Positions 44,692 to 53,112 of a stretch of 64,000 nucleotides of DNA are shown here, in pieces. The notes under the pieces are model-generated. The model saw only the letters and a list, made by a program, of their open reading frames with translations. It ran no database searches and had not been told where the DNA came from. Each line of letters starts with the position of its first letter. Position 1 is the first letter of the stretch. This DNA is from Burkholderiales bacterium (GTDB lineage Bacteria; Pseudomonadota; Gammaproteobacteria; Burkholderiales; Nitrosomonadaceae), in NCBI GenBank assembly GCA_024235735.1, contig JACKLU010000004.1, positions 124,001 to 188,000 of the forward strand. The letters are read 5' to 3'. Both the position numbers and the translations under genes were made by a program.

Positions 44692-45501
44692 TTATTCGAT
44701 CGATCGGCATATTGGACATGTCGGATCCTGATACAGTCGAGTCGTGCGCCAGTTCATGGTCAGACCATTTAAAGACTGTAGCCTACCGTTGAGCGTTTCG
44801 CCAAGGTTAAGCAGTATTTTCAGTGTTTCGGCAGCTTGCATGCTTCCAATAATGCCAACCAGGGGTGCAAAAACACCCATCACTGAACAGGGCGTCTCAA
44901 CGGATTCTCCGGTTTCCGGATAAAGACAATGATAACAGGGACTATCGGAATGCCTTAAATCAAAAACAGATATTTGTGCTTCAAAGCGAATGGCGGCGCC
45001 TGAAATCAGCGGCTTGTGGTGCTGCACACAGGCTTTGTTAACTTGATATCGCGTGATGAAATTATCGCTGCCGTCAACAACCGCATCGGCTTCGTAAACC
45101 AGTTGCTGGAGTTCAGTTTCGCCAACAAATTCGGGAATGGGGATGATACTGATTTCCGGATTGATTGTGGTCAATGTGTGTTTTGCCGACAGTGCCTTGG
45201 ATAAGCCAACGGCTGTTGTTGGATGTAGAATCTGTCGTTGAAGATTTGTCAGATCGACTTTGTCGCCGTCACAGATAGTCAGTTTCCCGATGCCACTTGC
45301 CGCCAGATAAAGTGCTGCCGAAGATCCCAGTCCGCCTGCACCGATAATTAGTACATGTGATTGAAGCAGTGTCTTCTGGCCTGATATATCGATTTCAGGC
45401 AGTAGTATATGCCTGCTATACCGAAGCAGTTGCTGATCGCTCAGGTTGCAACCGCTGCGGATACTGGCAGTGTTATCGGTATCGATGGTATTTTGATTCA
45501 A
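44692..45501 (-). CDS. moeB: HesA/MoeB/ThiF-family adenylyltransferase
   Basis: Such E1-like enzymes adenylate the C-terminal Gly of MoaD or ThiS sulfur carriers for molybdopterin or thiazole synthesis. The 269 residues show the nucleotide motif GAGGLGSS (about 53), LQRQILH (about 88), DGSDNFITRY (about 142), the conserved Cys in ETPCSVMGVFAPLVG (about 204) and zinc Cys pairs CYHCLYP and CPICRS. There is no rhodanese domain. The start is TTG 45501, because no ATG lies before the domain. It follows ctpA by 15 bases and is the last gene of the gpmA-envC-ctpA-moeB set. Confidence 0.9.
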   Translation of the reverse strand: MNQNTIDTDNTASIRSGCNLSDQQLLRYSRHILLPEIDISGQKTLLQSHVLIIGAGGLGSSAALYLAASGIGKLTICDGDKVDLTNLQRQILHPTTAVGLSKALSAKHTLTTINPEISIIPIPEFVGETELQQLVYEADAVVDGSDNFITRYQVNKACVQHHKPLISGAAIRFEAQISVFDLRHSDSPCYHCLYPETGESVETPCSVMGVFAPLVGIIGSMQAAETLKILLNLGETLNGRLQSLNGLTMNWRTTRLYQDPTCPICRSIE

Positions 45502-45516
45502 CTAAATCCATTGCCA

Positions 45517-46935
45517 TTAGCTTTCGGATTGATCGCCCTTCTTTTCGGATGATGAAGAGATGCCCTTGAAATAATTCATTGCCTGGGTCAGCAATTGATC
45601 GTCTTCGGAGCCAAATTCAATCGGTGCAGCGTTCTTCTTGTTCTTTTCCTGTGCGTTATCGTCATTGGTTGTTGATTCCTGTTTCTTTTTCTCGCGCGCA
45701 CTTTGCTTTTGATCTTTTTGACCATTGGTTATATGGCGATTCAGATCGGATTCACGCAGTCGTTGTTCATCGCTGGCGGATTCGTCGAGAACATCGGGGG
45801 TAATGCCCGTGGCCTGTATGGAGTGACCATTTGGCGTGTAGTATAAGGCTGTAGTCAGCTTGATTGCGGTTTCGTTGCCTAATGGCAGAACAGTTTGCAC
45901 GGAACCTTTGCCAAAGGTCTGTGTGCCCATGACAATAGATCGTTTGTGATCCTGCAAGGCGCCTGCCACAATCTCTGAAGCGGAAGCCGATCCGCCATTC
46001 ACTAATGTAATCATAGGCACTGTTTTAACACCCGATGGTAAATCCTGCATATAATCTCTGCCATGTCCACGCAGGTAATATTCAGGATTGGCGTGCAATC
46101 TCATCTTGGCATCGACGGCGCGTCCTTCGGTATACACAACCAGTGCATTTTCAGGTAGAAAAGCAGCCGAGACAGCAACTGCACCGTTGAGTAAGCCACC
46201 AGGATCGTTGCGTAAATCCAGTATCAGGCCTTTCATTGGTTCTGTGCTTTCCGCAAAAAGCGTTCTAATGGCTTTTGCCAGATTTTCTCCGGTGTGTTCC
46301 TGGAATTGAGTAATACGGATATAAGCATATCCAGGCTCGATCAACTTGGATTTGACACTCTGGATTTTGATGATGTCGCGCATTAGTGTGAACACCAGTG
46401 GCTCGGTTTCGCCTTCTCTGATAATGGTAATCGAGATCGGTGTCTTAGGTTTTCCGCGCATAAGTTTTATTGCTTCATTCAAAGACATGCCTTTAACCGC
46501 GGTATCATCGAGCTTGATGATCAGATCGCCAGTTTGAATGCCAGCGCGGAATGCCGGCGTATCCTCAATCGGAGAAATAACTTTGACCAGTCCGTCTTCC
46601 ATGGTCACCTGTATGCCTAAGCCGCCGAATTCGCCATGTGTGCCGATCTGGAGCTCCTTATATTCATCCTTGTCGAGGTATGAAGAGTGCGGATCTAGGC
46701 CAACAAGCATGCCATTGATAGCTTCCGTGATGAGTTTTTTGTCTTCTACCGACTCGACATAATCGCTTTTTATGCGTCCGAATACTTGGGCAAATGTGCG
46801 GAGTTCTTCAATTGGAAGTGGGTGAATGGCTTCTACGGCGTCTCTTTTTGCAATGGCGGAAAAATTCAGGCTGAGCATCACGCCCGCGATTGCGCCAACT
46901 AAAATGAAACCTGCTTTCTTGATTATGTTACTCAT
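45517..46935 (-). CDS. ctpA: Carboxyl-terminal processing peptidase, S41 family
   Basis: A periplasmic Ser/Lys protease of 472 residues: an N-terminal membrane anchor or signal (about 7-28), a PDZ domain (about 85-165, with GGLGIQVT and DLIIKLDD), and the catalytic domain with GGSASASEIVAGAL (Ser about 314) and FGKGSVQ (Lys about 339). The last 80 residues form a charged tail rich in Gln, Lys, Glu and Asn, longer than in most CtpA proteins. It is encoded between envC and moeB. Confidence 0.93.
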   Translation of the reverse strand: MSNIIKKAGFILVGAIAGVMLSLNFSAIAKRDAVEAIHPLPIEELRTFAQVFGRIKSDYVESVEDKKLITEAINGMLVGLDPHSSYLDKDEYKELQIGTHGEFGGLGIQVTMEDGLVKVISPIEDTPAFRAGIQTGDLIIKLDDTAVKGMSLNEAIKLMRGKPKTPISITIIREGETEPLVFTLMRDIIKIQSVKSKLIEPGYAYIRITQFQEHTGENLAKAIRTLFAESTEPMKGLILDLRNDPGGLLNGAVAVSAAFLPENALVVYTEGRAVDAKMRLHANPEYYLRGHGRDYMQDLPSGVKTVPMITLVNGGSASASEIVAGALQDHKRSIVMGTQTFGKGSVQTVLPLGNETAIKLTTALYYTPNGHSIQATGITPDVLDESASDEQRLRESDLNRHITNGQKDQKQSAREKKKQESTTNDDNAQEKNKKNAAPIEFGSEDDQLLTQAMNYFKGISSSSEKKGDQSES

Positions 46936-47144
46936 GATGCTGTCTCCGCACTAACTAACTTTTAAATTTTGAATATTCTAAAATCATCCAGATTTGATTC
47001 AAGCAAGTATGATCTGGCCAAACATTAATGTATAACATGAATCTCGTCGATCATACATTAAAAAAAAACCGGAAGTCCCGCTAATTGATTCTGAATGCAT
47101 TCTGATAAACAGTCAGTAAGACATGTTGAAGTGATTTAAGTTTT

Positions 47145-48350
47145 TTATTCTATTGTTATCCAGCTCAATGGATCAAATGCTTTGCCTTGGTATCTCAGTT
47201 CGAAGTAGAGACCCGTATCCGGATTGCCGCCACTATTGCCAACCGTTGCGATCGTATCGCCACTATGCACCATGTCGCCCACTCCTTTGAGTAATGCTTC
47301 ATTATTGCCATATAAACTCATATAACCTTGAGTATGCTCAATAATCATTAAATTGCCGAATCCACGCAGCCAGTCAGCAAATACCACTCGCCCATGTGCA
47401 ATGGATTTGACATTACTGCCACTGGATGCACTGATGAATAGTCCCCGCCATGTCAGTTTTCCGGAACGCTGGCCGCCGAAACGGTTTACTAGTTTACCGC
47501 GCACCGGCAAACTAAGCTTACCTTTAAGCGACTTGAAATTGATTTGATGATCGGTCGGAGCAGGAAGTCGATTATTGTAAACTGCATTGGAACTTTCTTG
47601 TGTGAGCAGCTTGTTGATTTCTGAAACGAGACGGGATATGCGTTTCTCATCTTGTGTCAATTTGTTAACTTCATGGTGTTGACGCGTGATTTCCCGAGAA
47701 GCTTGATCGAAAATCGTTTTGTGTCTAGATCTTTCTTGCGTTAGCTTATTACTTTGGTTTGTATATTCAGTTTTTAGAGCTTCAATCGTCTTTCTTTTTT
47801 CGAGTATATCCTGAGTTAATGCGTTCAACTGGCTCAGTGTACTTTGTAATAAATTTATGCTGGTAGAACGTGCCAGTGATAATTGTCGGTAATAATACAT
47901 TTTCCGCATTGCTTGCTCTGGATCTTGTTGATTCAGAAGCGCGCGCAAGTAGTTTTGCTCTTTACCGATATATTGTTGATAAAACAATGCATTTAATTGA
48001 TGCTGCTGCAATTCAAGATCGGCTTTTAATTGATTGTATTGTATCGTGAGCTGATTTAATTCCTGGTCGAGTTTTTGTTGATTTGATTTCAGCTCCGTAA
48101 GCTTCCGATTAATGGCGCTAATTGATTGTTCCGTATTTTGCAGGGCGTCGGCGGCAGTTTTCTTGATTTTTTCCTGTACAGCTATTTGTGTTTGTATAAT
48201 TGATATTTGTTGACGCAACGCTTCCAGCTTTTTCTGGTTCTCGGCGGCTGTGGCTGGCGCACTGAGGAATAGCAATATGCAACCAAGCAGCATGCAAACC
48301 CGGGGACGGTGGTGATGTAATTGGCTTGTTACGTTTTGAATGGATCTCAA
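47145..48350 (-). CDS. envC: Murein hydrolase activator EnvC
   Basis: EnvC is the periplasmic partner of FtsEX that activates amidases during septation. The 401 residues have a signal peptide (to about 35, ending TATAAEN), a long coiled coil (about 37-245) and a degenerate LytM (M23) domain. In that domain the zinc ligands are lost: the usual H-x-G-x-D position reads RGLFISAS and the segment runs ADWLRGFGNLMIIEHTQGYMS (shown in part), as in E. coli EnvC. So it should not be a peptidase itself. The TTG start at 48350 keeps a basic region ahead of the signal peptide. Confidence 0.93.
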   Translation of the reverse strand: MRSIQNVTSQLHHHRPRVCMLLGCILLFLSAPATAAENQKKLEALRQQISIIQTQIAVQEKIKKTAADALQNTEQSISAINRKLTELKSNQQKLDQELNQLTIQYNQLKADLELQQHQLNALFYQQYIGKEQNYLRALLNQQDPEQAMRKMYYYRQLSLARSTSINLLQSTLSQLNALTQDILEKRKTIEALKTEYTNQSNKLTQERSRHKTIFDQASREITRQHHEVNKLTQDEKRISRLVSEINKLLTQESSNAVYNNRLPAPTDHQINFKSLKGKLSLPVRGKLVNRFGGQRSGKLTWRGLFISASSGSNVKSIAHGRVVFADWLRGFGNLMIIEHTQGYMSLYGNNEALLKGVGDMVHSGDTIATVGNSGGNPDTGLYFELRYQGKAFDPLSWITIE

Positions 48351-48463
48351 TCAGGATGATGCTGAAATTAATTTAAATAAAATCAAATGTTTTTTTGAAT
48401 AATTCTGCCGGTAAGCAACAGGTCTTTTCTAAAAGTGTTGGAGTTTATGATTTAATCATGGAA

Positions 48464-49213
48464 CTACCCGCTCGATTTGCCTTGGCCAGCGACTCTTTTC
48501 ATGGCATCTTGGATTTCCGTCTGGTTACCAAGATAATAGTTTTGGATTGGGCTAAGCTTGTCATCCAATTCATAAACCAGCGGCACCCCAGTAGGGATGT
48601 TGCAATTGAGAATATCAGTATCAGAAATATTGTCAAGGTATTTAACTAGCGCGCGCAGTGAGTTGCCATGTGCTGCGATAATGATATTCTTGTCTGCAAG
48701 TACATGAGGTGCTATAACTTCTTTCCAGTATGGAAGAAATCGCATTACTGTATCTTGCAGGCATTCAGTAAGCGGTAATTCCGAGCTTTTAAGATTTTTA
48801 TAGCGTATGTCGGCGCCCGGGTAGCGTTCATCATCGACAGATAGTGCGGGCGGTCGGGTATTATAGCTTCGCCGCCAAGTGAGAACTTGATCGTCACCAT
48901 ATTGTGCGGCAGTTTCGGCTTTATTCAAGCCTTGTAGCGCGCCATAGTGTCGTTCGTTAAGGCGCCATGTGTTGTTTATCGGCAACCACATGAGATCCAT
49001 TTCATCGAGCGCTATCCATAATGTCCTGATTGCGCGTTTTAGAACAGAAGTAAATGCTATGTCAAAGCTAAAGCCATTTTCTCGCAACAATTTTCCTGCG
49101 TTTCGGGCTTCTTCGATTCCTTTGGGTGTTAGGTCAACGTCTGTCCATCCGGTAAATCGATTCTCTTTGTTCCAGATGCTTTCTCCATGTCGAAGAAGGA
49201 CAATTTTTTTCAT
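48464..49213 (-). CDS. gpmA: 2,3-bisphosphoglycerate-dependent phosphoglycerate mutase
   Basis: GpmA interconverts 3- and 2-phosphoglycerate in glycolysis and gluconeogenesis. The phosphohistidine motif is LLRHGESIWN (His about 9), followed by NRFTGWTDVDLT, the substrate segment NERHYGALQG (about 86) and the second His in AAHGNSLRALVKYLD (about 183). Length 249 is normal. It heads the gpmA-envC-ctpA-moeB cluster, an order seen in other betaproteobacteria. Confidence 0.96.
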   Translation of the reverse strand: MKKIVLLRHGESIWNKENRFTGWTDVDLTPKGIEEARNAGKLLRENGFSFDIAFTSVLKRAIRTLWIALDEMDLMWLPINNTWRLNERHYGALQGLNKAETAAQYGDDQVLTWRRSYNTRPPALSVDDERYPGADIRYKNLKSSELPLTECLQDTVMRFLPYWKEVIAPHVLADKNIIIAAHGNSLRALVKYLDNISDTDILNCNIPTGVPLVYELDDKLSPIQNYYLGNQTEIQDAMKRVAGQGKSSG

Positions 49214-49446
49214 ATTTTTGTTTAAATGGCGTTCTTTTTGATGAAAAACTAATATTGCATTTTAATATATCCGGTTCATTTTCGCAGCATATCTGTTTGT
49301 TTTTTAAACTGCTGTAGTGAGCTTGATAGAGTGACTGTGTGTTTTAAGAGACACATATTTGTGATGATTGAGCATGCTATGTAAGCGTTCTGTTAGAATT
49401 CAAATTCAAGGAATAATATTAAATGTTAACGGGTCAATAGCGTTTT

Positions 49447-49884
49447 ATGGAAGAAACATCTATATTTCAACAATATTTTTTATTAAGAATCGAAAATATT
49501 TTTTTTGTACTGGCTGCAATCATCAGTGCGGCGATGCTCATCTGGCCGGCAATCAGTCGAAGTGGTGCTAAGGAGATAGATACTAGCAAGGCAATTGAGT
49601 TAATCAATTATCAGGATGCGCTGATACTTGACGTCAGAGATGATAGTGAATACGAGTCAGGTCATTTGCCCAATTCAAAACATATGCCATCTGAAAAAAT
49701 GGAAGAGCGTTGGGTGGAAATTACAAAATACAAAGATAAACCGATCGTAGTCATCTATAAAAGTGGCATAAGATCGAGTCATGCGAGTAATATTCTGCAG
49801 AAAAATGGTTTTAAGCAGGTGCATAATTTGATAGGAGGTATCGATGCATGGAAGCGTGCAAGCCTTCCTATCGTTAAGAGATAA
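49447..49884 (+). CDS. Membrane-anchored rhodanese-like protein lacking the catalytic Cys
   Basis: A 145-residue protein with one N-terminal membrane helix (about 19-36) and a single rhodanese domain: ALILDVRDDSEYESGHLPNS (about 57-76) and NLIGGIDAWKRA near the end. The active-site loop, normally C-x-x-G-x-R-S, reads YKSGIRSS, so the nucleophilic Cys is Tyr104 (codon TAT at 49756, one base from TGT). Sulfur transfer is therefore not expected. It opens the run to grxC, secB, the SH3 protein and gpsA, an order in which a YibN-type protein is usual. Confidence 0.88.
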   Translation: MEETSIFQQYFLLRIENIFFVLAAIISAAMLIWPAISRSGAKEIDTSKAIELINYQDALILDVRDDSEYESGHLPNSKHMPSEKMEERWVEITKYKDKPIVVIYKSGIRSSHASNILQKNGFKQVHNLIGGIDAWKRASLPIVKR

Positions 49885-49887
49885 AAA

Positions 49888-50145
49888 ATGACCAGAATTA
49901 TTATGTACACGACTGGGTTTTGTCCTTACTGCAAAATGGCTGAAAATCTGCTGCGTTCAAAAGGTGTGACGGATATAGAGATGATACGTGTTGATCTTGA
50001 TCCGGAGCAACGTGCAGATATGATGAGCAAAACAGGGCGGCGAACGGTGCCGCAAATCTATATCGGTGATAGGCATATCGGTGGCTATGATGACTTGGCG
50101 CGACTTGATCATCAGGGCGAGCTGGCGTCTTTGCTGGTATCATGA
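49888..50145 (+). CDS. grxC: Glutaredoxin 3
   Basis: A small cytoplasmic glutathione-dependent thiol-disulfide oxidoreductase of 85 residues. The redox motif is CPYC (about 12-15) in TTGFCPYCKMAENLL, the cis-Pro segment is RRTVPQIYIGDRHIGGYDD. It begins three bases after the rhodanese-like gene. Confidence 0.95.
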   Translation: MTRIIMYTTGFCPYCKMAENLLRSKGVTDIEMIRVDLDPEQRADMMSKTGRRTVPQIYIGDRHIGGYDDLARLDHQGELASLLVS

Positions 50146-50208
50146 AGACGAGTATGACAGATTTGAGATACTTACTATAAGTGTATAGTGGCAATTTAAA
50201 GGTGAAAA

Positions 50209-50667
50209 ATGAGTGAACAGCAGCCGCAACCGGCATTTAATATAGAAAAGATTTATGTCAGAGATTTGTCCTTGGAGATTCCACATGCGCCCGGAATTTT
50301 TCTGGAAAGAGATGCACCTCAGGTTAATCTACAGCTCAATACCCGTAGCGACACCATTGATAAGGAGCTTTATGAAGTACAGGTTGTGGTTACTGTAACG
50401 GCCAAGATTAAGGAGAAGGTGATGTTCCTTGTGGAGGCCCATCAGGCTGGTATTTTTCGTATTCAAAATGTAGCAGATAGCGATATTGGCCCTGTTCTGG
50501 GCATCGGTTGTCCAAATATTTTGTTTCCCTATCTCAGGGAGACGATATCCGATATAGTTACTCGTGCTGGTTTTCCGCCTGTTATTCTGAATCCTGTTAA
50601 TTTTGAGGCTATTTATAATCAAAGTCAGCAACGGACACAGTCGGGAGCGACGGAGACCAAACAATAA
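50209..50667 (+). CDS. secB: Protein-export chaperone SecB
   Basis: SecB keeps precursor proteins unfolded and delivers them to SecA. The 152 residues show the family segments FNIEKIYVRDLSLEIPHAP, VTVTAKIKEKVMFLVEAHQAGIF (shown in part) and the C-terminal region with FPYLRETISDIVTRAGFPPV ending in NPVNFEAIY. Usual length. It lies in the conserved set grxC-secB-gpsA. Confidence 0.97.
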   Translation: MSEQQPQPAFNIEKIYVRDLSLEIPHAPGIFLERDAPQVNLQLNTRSDTIDKELYEVQVVVTVTAKIKEKVMFLVEAHQAGIFRIQNVADSDIGPVLGIGCPNILFPYLRETISDIVTRAGFPPVILNPVNFEAIYNQSQQRTQSGATETKQ

Positions 50668-50711
50668 AATCCAGAAAAAAAGTTCTCTTATAACAACAGT
50701 TGGCGGCAAGC

Positions 50712-51209
50712 ATGTTAAGTGGATTTGGTCAGCTAAAATACTATAAGCGCGTGTGTTGTTCAAAGCAATTTGGCTTGCTTAGTATCTGTGTCATTTTCTT
50801 GATCTTTTCGTGTCATGTGAGTGCCGGTATCGATTATTACTCAATTGCCGACAATGCAGTCATTATGTATGACGCGCCGTCAACAAAATCAGGCAAGCTT
50901 TTCGTTACCAGTGCTAATTTACCGGTCGAAGCAATTGTTAACGTCGAGGGTTGGTCAAAAGTACGAGACAGCAGTGGTAGTCTGGCGTGGGTCGAGCAGA
51001 GCGCATTAAGTAGACAACGTTTTGTTGTTGTGATTGTCCCGTTGGCGGATATTTATCAATCAGCTAATGAGAGCTCGGAAATTGTGTTTCAGGCCCAGGA
51101 AAATGTTGTGATGGAATGGATTGATTCGGATAAACCCGGATGGGTGCGAGTACGGCATCGGGATGGACAAGCAGGATATGTAAGATCAAATCAGGTCTGG
51201 GGCGCATGA
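50712..51209 (+). CDS. Exported bacterial SH3-domain protein
   Basis: A 165-residue protein with a signal peptide (hydrophobic about 22-38, cleavage near VSAGI) and two SH3b-type repeats: one from about 40-95 (APSTKSGKLF ... GWSKVRDSSGSLAWVEQSAL) and one from about 100-160 (NESSEIVFQAQENV ... GWVRVRHRDGQAGYVRSNQVW). Such domains bind cell-wall peptides in other proteins; the exact partner is unknown. Its stop overlaps the gpsA start as ATGA. Confidence 0.82.
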   Translation: MLSGFGQLKYYKRVCCSKQFGLLSICVIFLIFSCHVSAGIDYYSIADNAVIMYDAPSTKSGKLFVTSANLPVEAIVNVEGWSKVRDSSGSLAWVEQSALSRQRFVVVIVPLADIYQSANESSEIVFQAQENVVMEWIDSDKPGWVRVRHRDGQAGYVRSNQVWGA

Positions 51210-52195
51210 AAATAGCCATACTCGGCGCTGGCGCATGGGGTACAGCGCTGGCGATCAATCTGTCTGCGCGGCACTGTGTTACTTTGTGGACGAAATTTCC
51301 AGAACATTTGTCCGAGATGATCACTCACCGCGTTAATGTCAGTTTTTTTCCTGATTTCCACCTTCCTGAATCGTTACTGCTCACGGCATCTTTGGCTGGT
51401 GCATTGGAAACAGCAGATCTGGTCGTCCTTGTAGTGCCTGTGGCAGGTTTGCGGGAAACCCTGCAAAGCATAGCTAAAGCAAACATCAAGGTGCCCATTA
51501 TCTGGGGATGTAAAGGATTCGAATCGCAAGCTGCGAAGCTGCCGCATCAGGTCGTGGCGGAAGAGCTGACTGGCGATATACCGTGCGGTGTAATATCGGG
51601 ACCAAGTTTTGCGCAGGAAGTGGCACGGGGGTTACCAACCGCATTAACATTGGCTTCAAATGATGTGGCTTTTGCGCAGGAAATGGCTGGTCAGCTGCAC
51701 AGCACTAAATTACGCATTTACACCAGTCACGATGTTATTGGCGTTGAAACGGGCGGTGCTGTAAAAAATGTCATAACAATTGCTGCGGGAATATCCGACG
51801 GTTTGGGGTTTGGTCATAATGCGCGAGCAGCGCTGATAACGCGTGGTTTATTGGAAATGACCCGTCTGGGTCTGGGGTTGGGCGGAAAGGCTGAAACGTT
51901 CATGGGCCTGGCCGGAGTCGGTGATCTGATATTAACTTGTACCGGAGATCTGTCAAGAAACCGCCGTGTCGGGTTGATGCTGGCGGCAGGTAGGGCGTTA
52001 CCGGAAATTTTAAATGAGTTAGGACATGTTGCCGAGGGGGTTCATACAGCGCGGGCTGTTTTGCATTTGAGTAGAAAATTAAATGTAAGTATGCCTCTTA
52101 CAGAGTCGGTGTGTAATATTCTGCATGCCGGCATGCCAGCAAGAGAGGCCGTGGAGCAGCTGTTAAATCGCGAACCAAAAGCGGAAATCTACTGA
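51206..52195 (+). CDS. gpsA: Glycerol-3-phosphate dehydrogenase [NAD(P)+]
   Basis: GpsA reduces dihydroxyacetone phosphate to sn-glycerol 3-phosphate for phospholipid synthesis. The NAD-binding motif is GAGAWGTALA at the N-terminus (about 7-16); the catalytic Lys lies in GGAVKNVITIAAG (about 187), and family segments SGPSFAQEVARG and GLAGVGDLILTCTGDLSRN follow. The 329-residue length is normal. ATG at 51206 overlaps the preceding stop. Confidence 0.96.
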   Translation: MKIAILGAGAWGTALAINLSARHCVTLWTKFPEHLSEMITHRVNVSFFPDFHLPESLLLTASLAGALETADLVVLVVPVAGLRETLQSIAKANIKVPIIWGCKGFESQAAKLPHQVVAEELTGDIPCGVISGPSFAQEVARGLPTALTLASNDVAFAQEMAGQLHSTKLRIYTSHDVIGVETGGAVKNVITIAAGISDGLGFGHNARAALITRGLLEMTRLGLGLGGKAETFMGLAGVGDLILTCTGDLSRNRRVGLMLAAGRALPEILNELGHVAEGVHTARAVLHLSRKLNVSMPLTESVCNILHAGMPAREAVEQLLNREPKAEIY

Positions 52196-52353
52196 CGCTT
52201 GAAACTCAAGAAAAATCTGAACGGTATTAAGTAATTTCAGCGGCTTTGTGCATCATCGCAGTGTTTATTTTCAGGTATGTCGCACTGTGAAAATTTCCCG
52301 CCAATATCCGTGCATAATAAAAGTTTATTTTGATTAAGGAATGGTGTAACCTC

Positions 52354-52382
52354 TTGACCTAGTACGGATGGCTTGATATAAG
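52354..52382 (+). promoter_or_regulatory. Sigma-70 promoter of hupB
   Basis: TTGACC (52354-52359) and TATAAG (52377-52382) with a 17-base spacer, 57 bases before the hupB ATG. The tRNAs downstream may share it. Confidence 0.7.
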
Positions 52383-52438
52383 TGCGTTTGTGCAGTGTTG
52401 CTTGTGATTTGATTACCAACAATTTAAAGGGGAATTTT

Positions 52439-52711
52439 ATGAACAAATCCGAACTTATAGATGCAATTGCGAAGTCTGCAAATATTTCAAAAGCCGCGGC
52501 GGGTAGCGCGCTGGATGGGACAATTTCTGCTATAACGGCTGCGCTTAAAAAGAACGATACTGTAACGCTGGTCGGATTTGGAACATTTAAAGTTGGTAAA
52601 AGAGCTGCGCGCACGGGCCGTAACCCACGAACAGGCGAGGAAATCAAAATTAAAGCAGCAAAAGTTCCTAAATTTAGTGCTGGTAAAGCACTTAAAAATG
52701 CAGTAAACTAG
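52439..52711 (+). CDS. hupB: Histone-like DNA-binding protein HU
   Basis: HU bends and compacts DNA as a dimer. The 90 residues run from MNKSELIDAIAKSANISKAA through the loop with GFGTFKVGKRAARTGRNPRTGE (shown in part), ending in AGKALKNAVN. This is the complete HU fold with the Pro in NPRTG at the tip of the arm. ATG 52439 follows AAAGGGG. The order hupB, two tRNAs, ppiD is common in betaproteobacteria; lon, usually just upstream of hupB, is replaced here by gpsA. Confidence 0.96.
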   Translation: MNKSELIDAIAKSANISKAAAGSALDGTISAITAALKKNDTVTLVGFGTFKVGKRAARTGRNPRTGEEIKIKAAKVPKFSAGKALKNAVN

Positions 52712-52727
52712 CGGGCTTTAGAAAACT

Positions 52728-52803
52728 GGGTGCTTAGCTCAGCTGGTAGAGCGTCGCCCTTACAAGGCGAATGTCGGCGGTTCGATCCCGTCAGCACCCA
52801 CCA
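52728..52803 (+). tRNA. tRNA-Val (anticodon TAC)
   Basis: Acceptor arms GGGTGCT and AGCACCC, a D-arm with AGCTCAGCTGGTAGAGC, anticodon loop CTTACAA, T-arm GGTTCGATCCC and an encoded CCA end. 76 bases. Confidence 0.97.
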
Positions 52804-52834
52804 GCAAAGCAACAAACAAGTTAATCGCTAGCAA

Positions 52835-52911
52835 GGAGTGGTAGTTCAGTTGGTTAGAATACCGGCCTGTCACGCCGGGGGTCGCGGGTTCGAGTCCCGT
52901 CCACTCCGCCA
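52835..52911 (+). tRNA. tRNA-Asp (anticodon GTC)
   Basis: Acceptor arms GGAGTGG and CCACTCC, discriminator G and CCA encoded; anticodon loop CTGTCAC; T-loop TTCGAGT. 77 bases. It lies 31 bases after tRNA-Val, so the two are probably one transcript. Confidence 0.97.
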
Positions 52912-53112
52912 ACATTTCGTAGCATCTTTTGCTTCAGTGAGATTAGTTTGTTACTAAACTTCCATAGTGATCCTCCTAAGAAGAAAAGATGTCATGCAAC
53001 GAAGATGATCGGAATCACGTTGCTTAGCGTTATCGTTGTTTGTGTCTAAGATTTATCCTTTCCCGCTTTATTCTGTTCCTTTTTCTAATTGTTAACTTCG
53101 GATTATTAGACT

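Noticed and set aside
52237..52647. 136-codon ORF antisense to hupB
   Set aside because: It is a mirror of the strongly conserved HU gene; no signal of its own.
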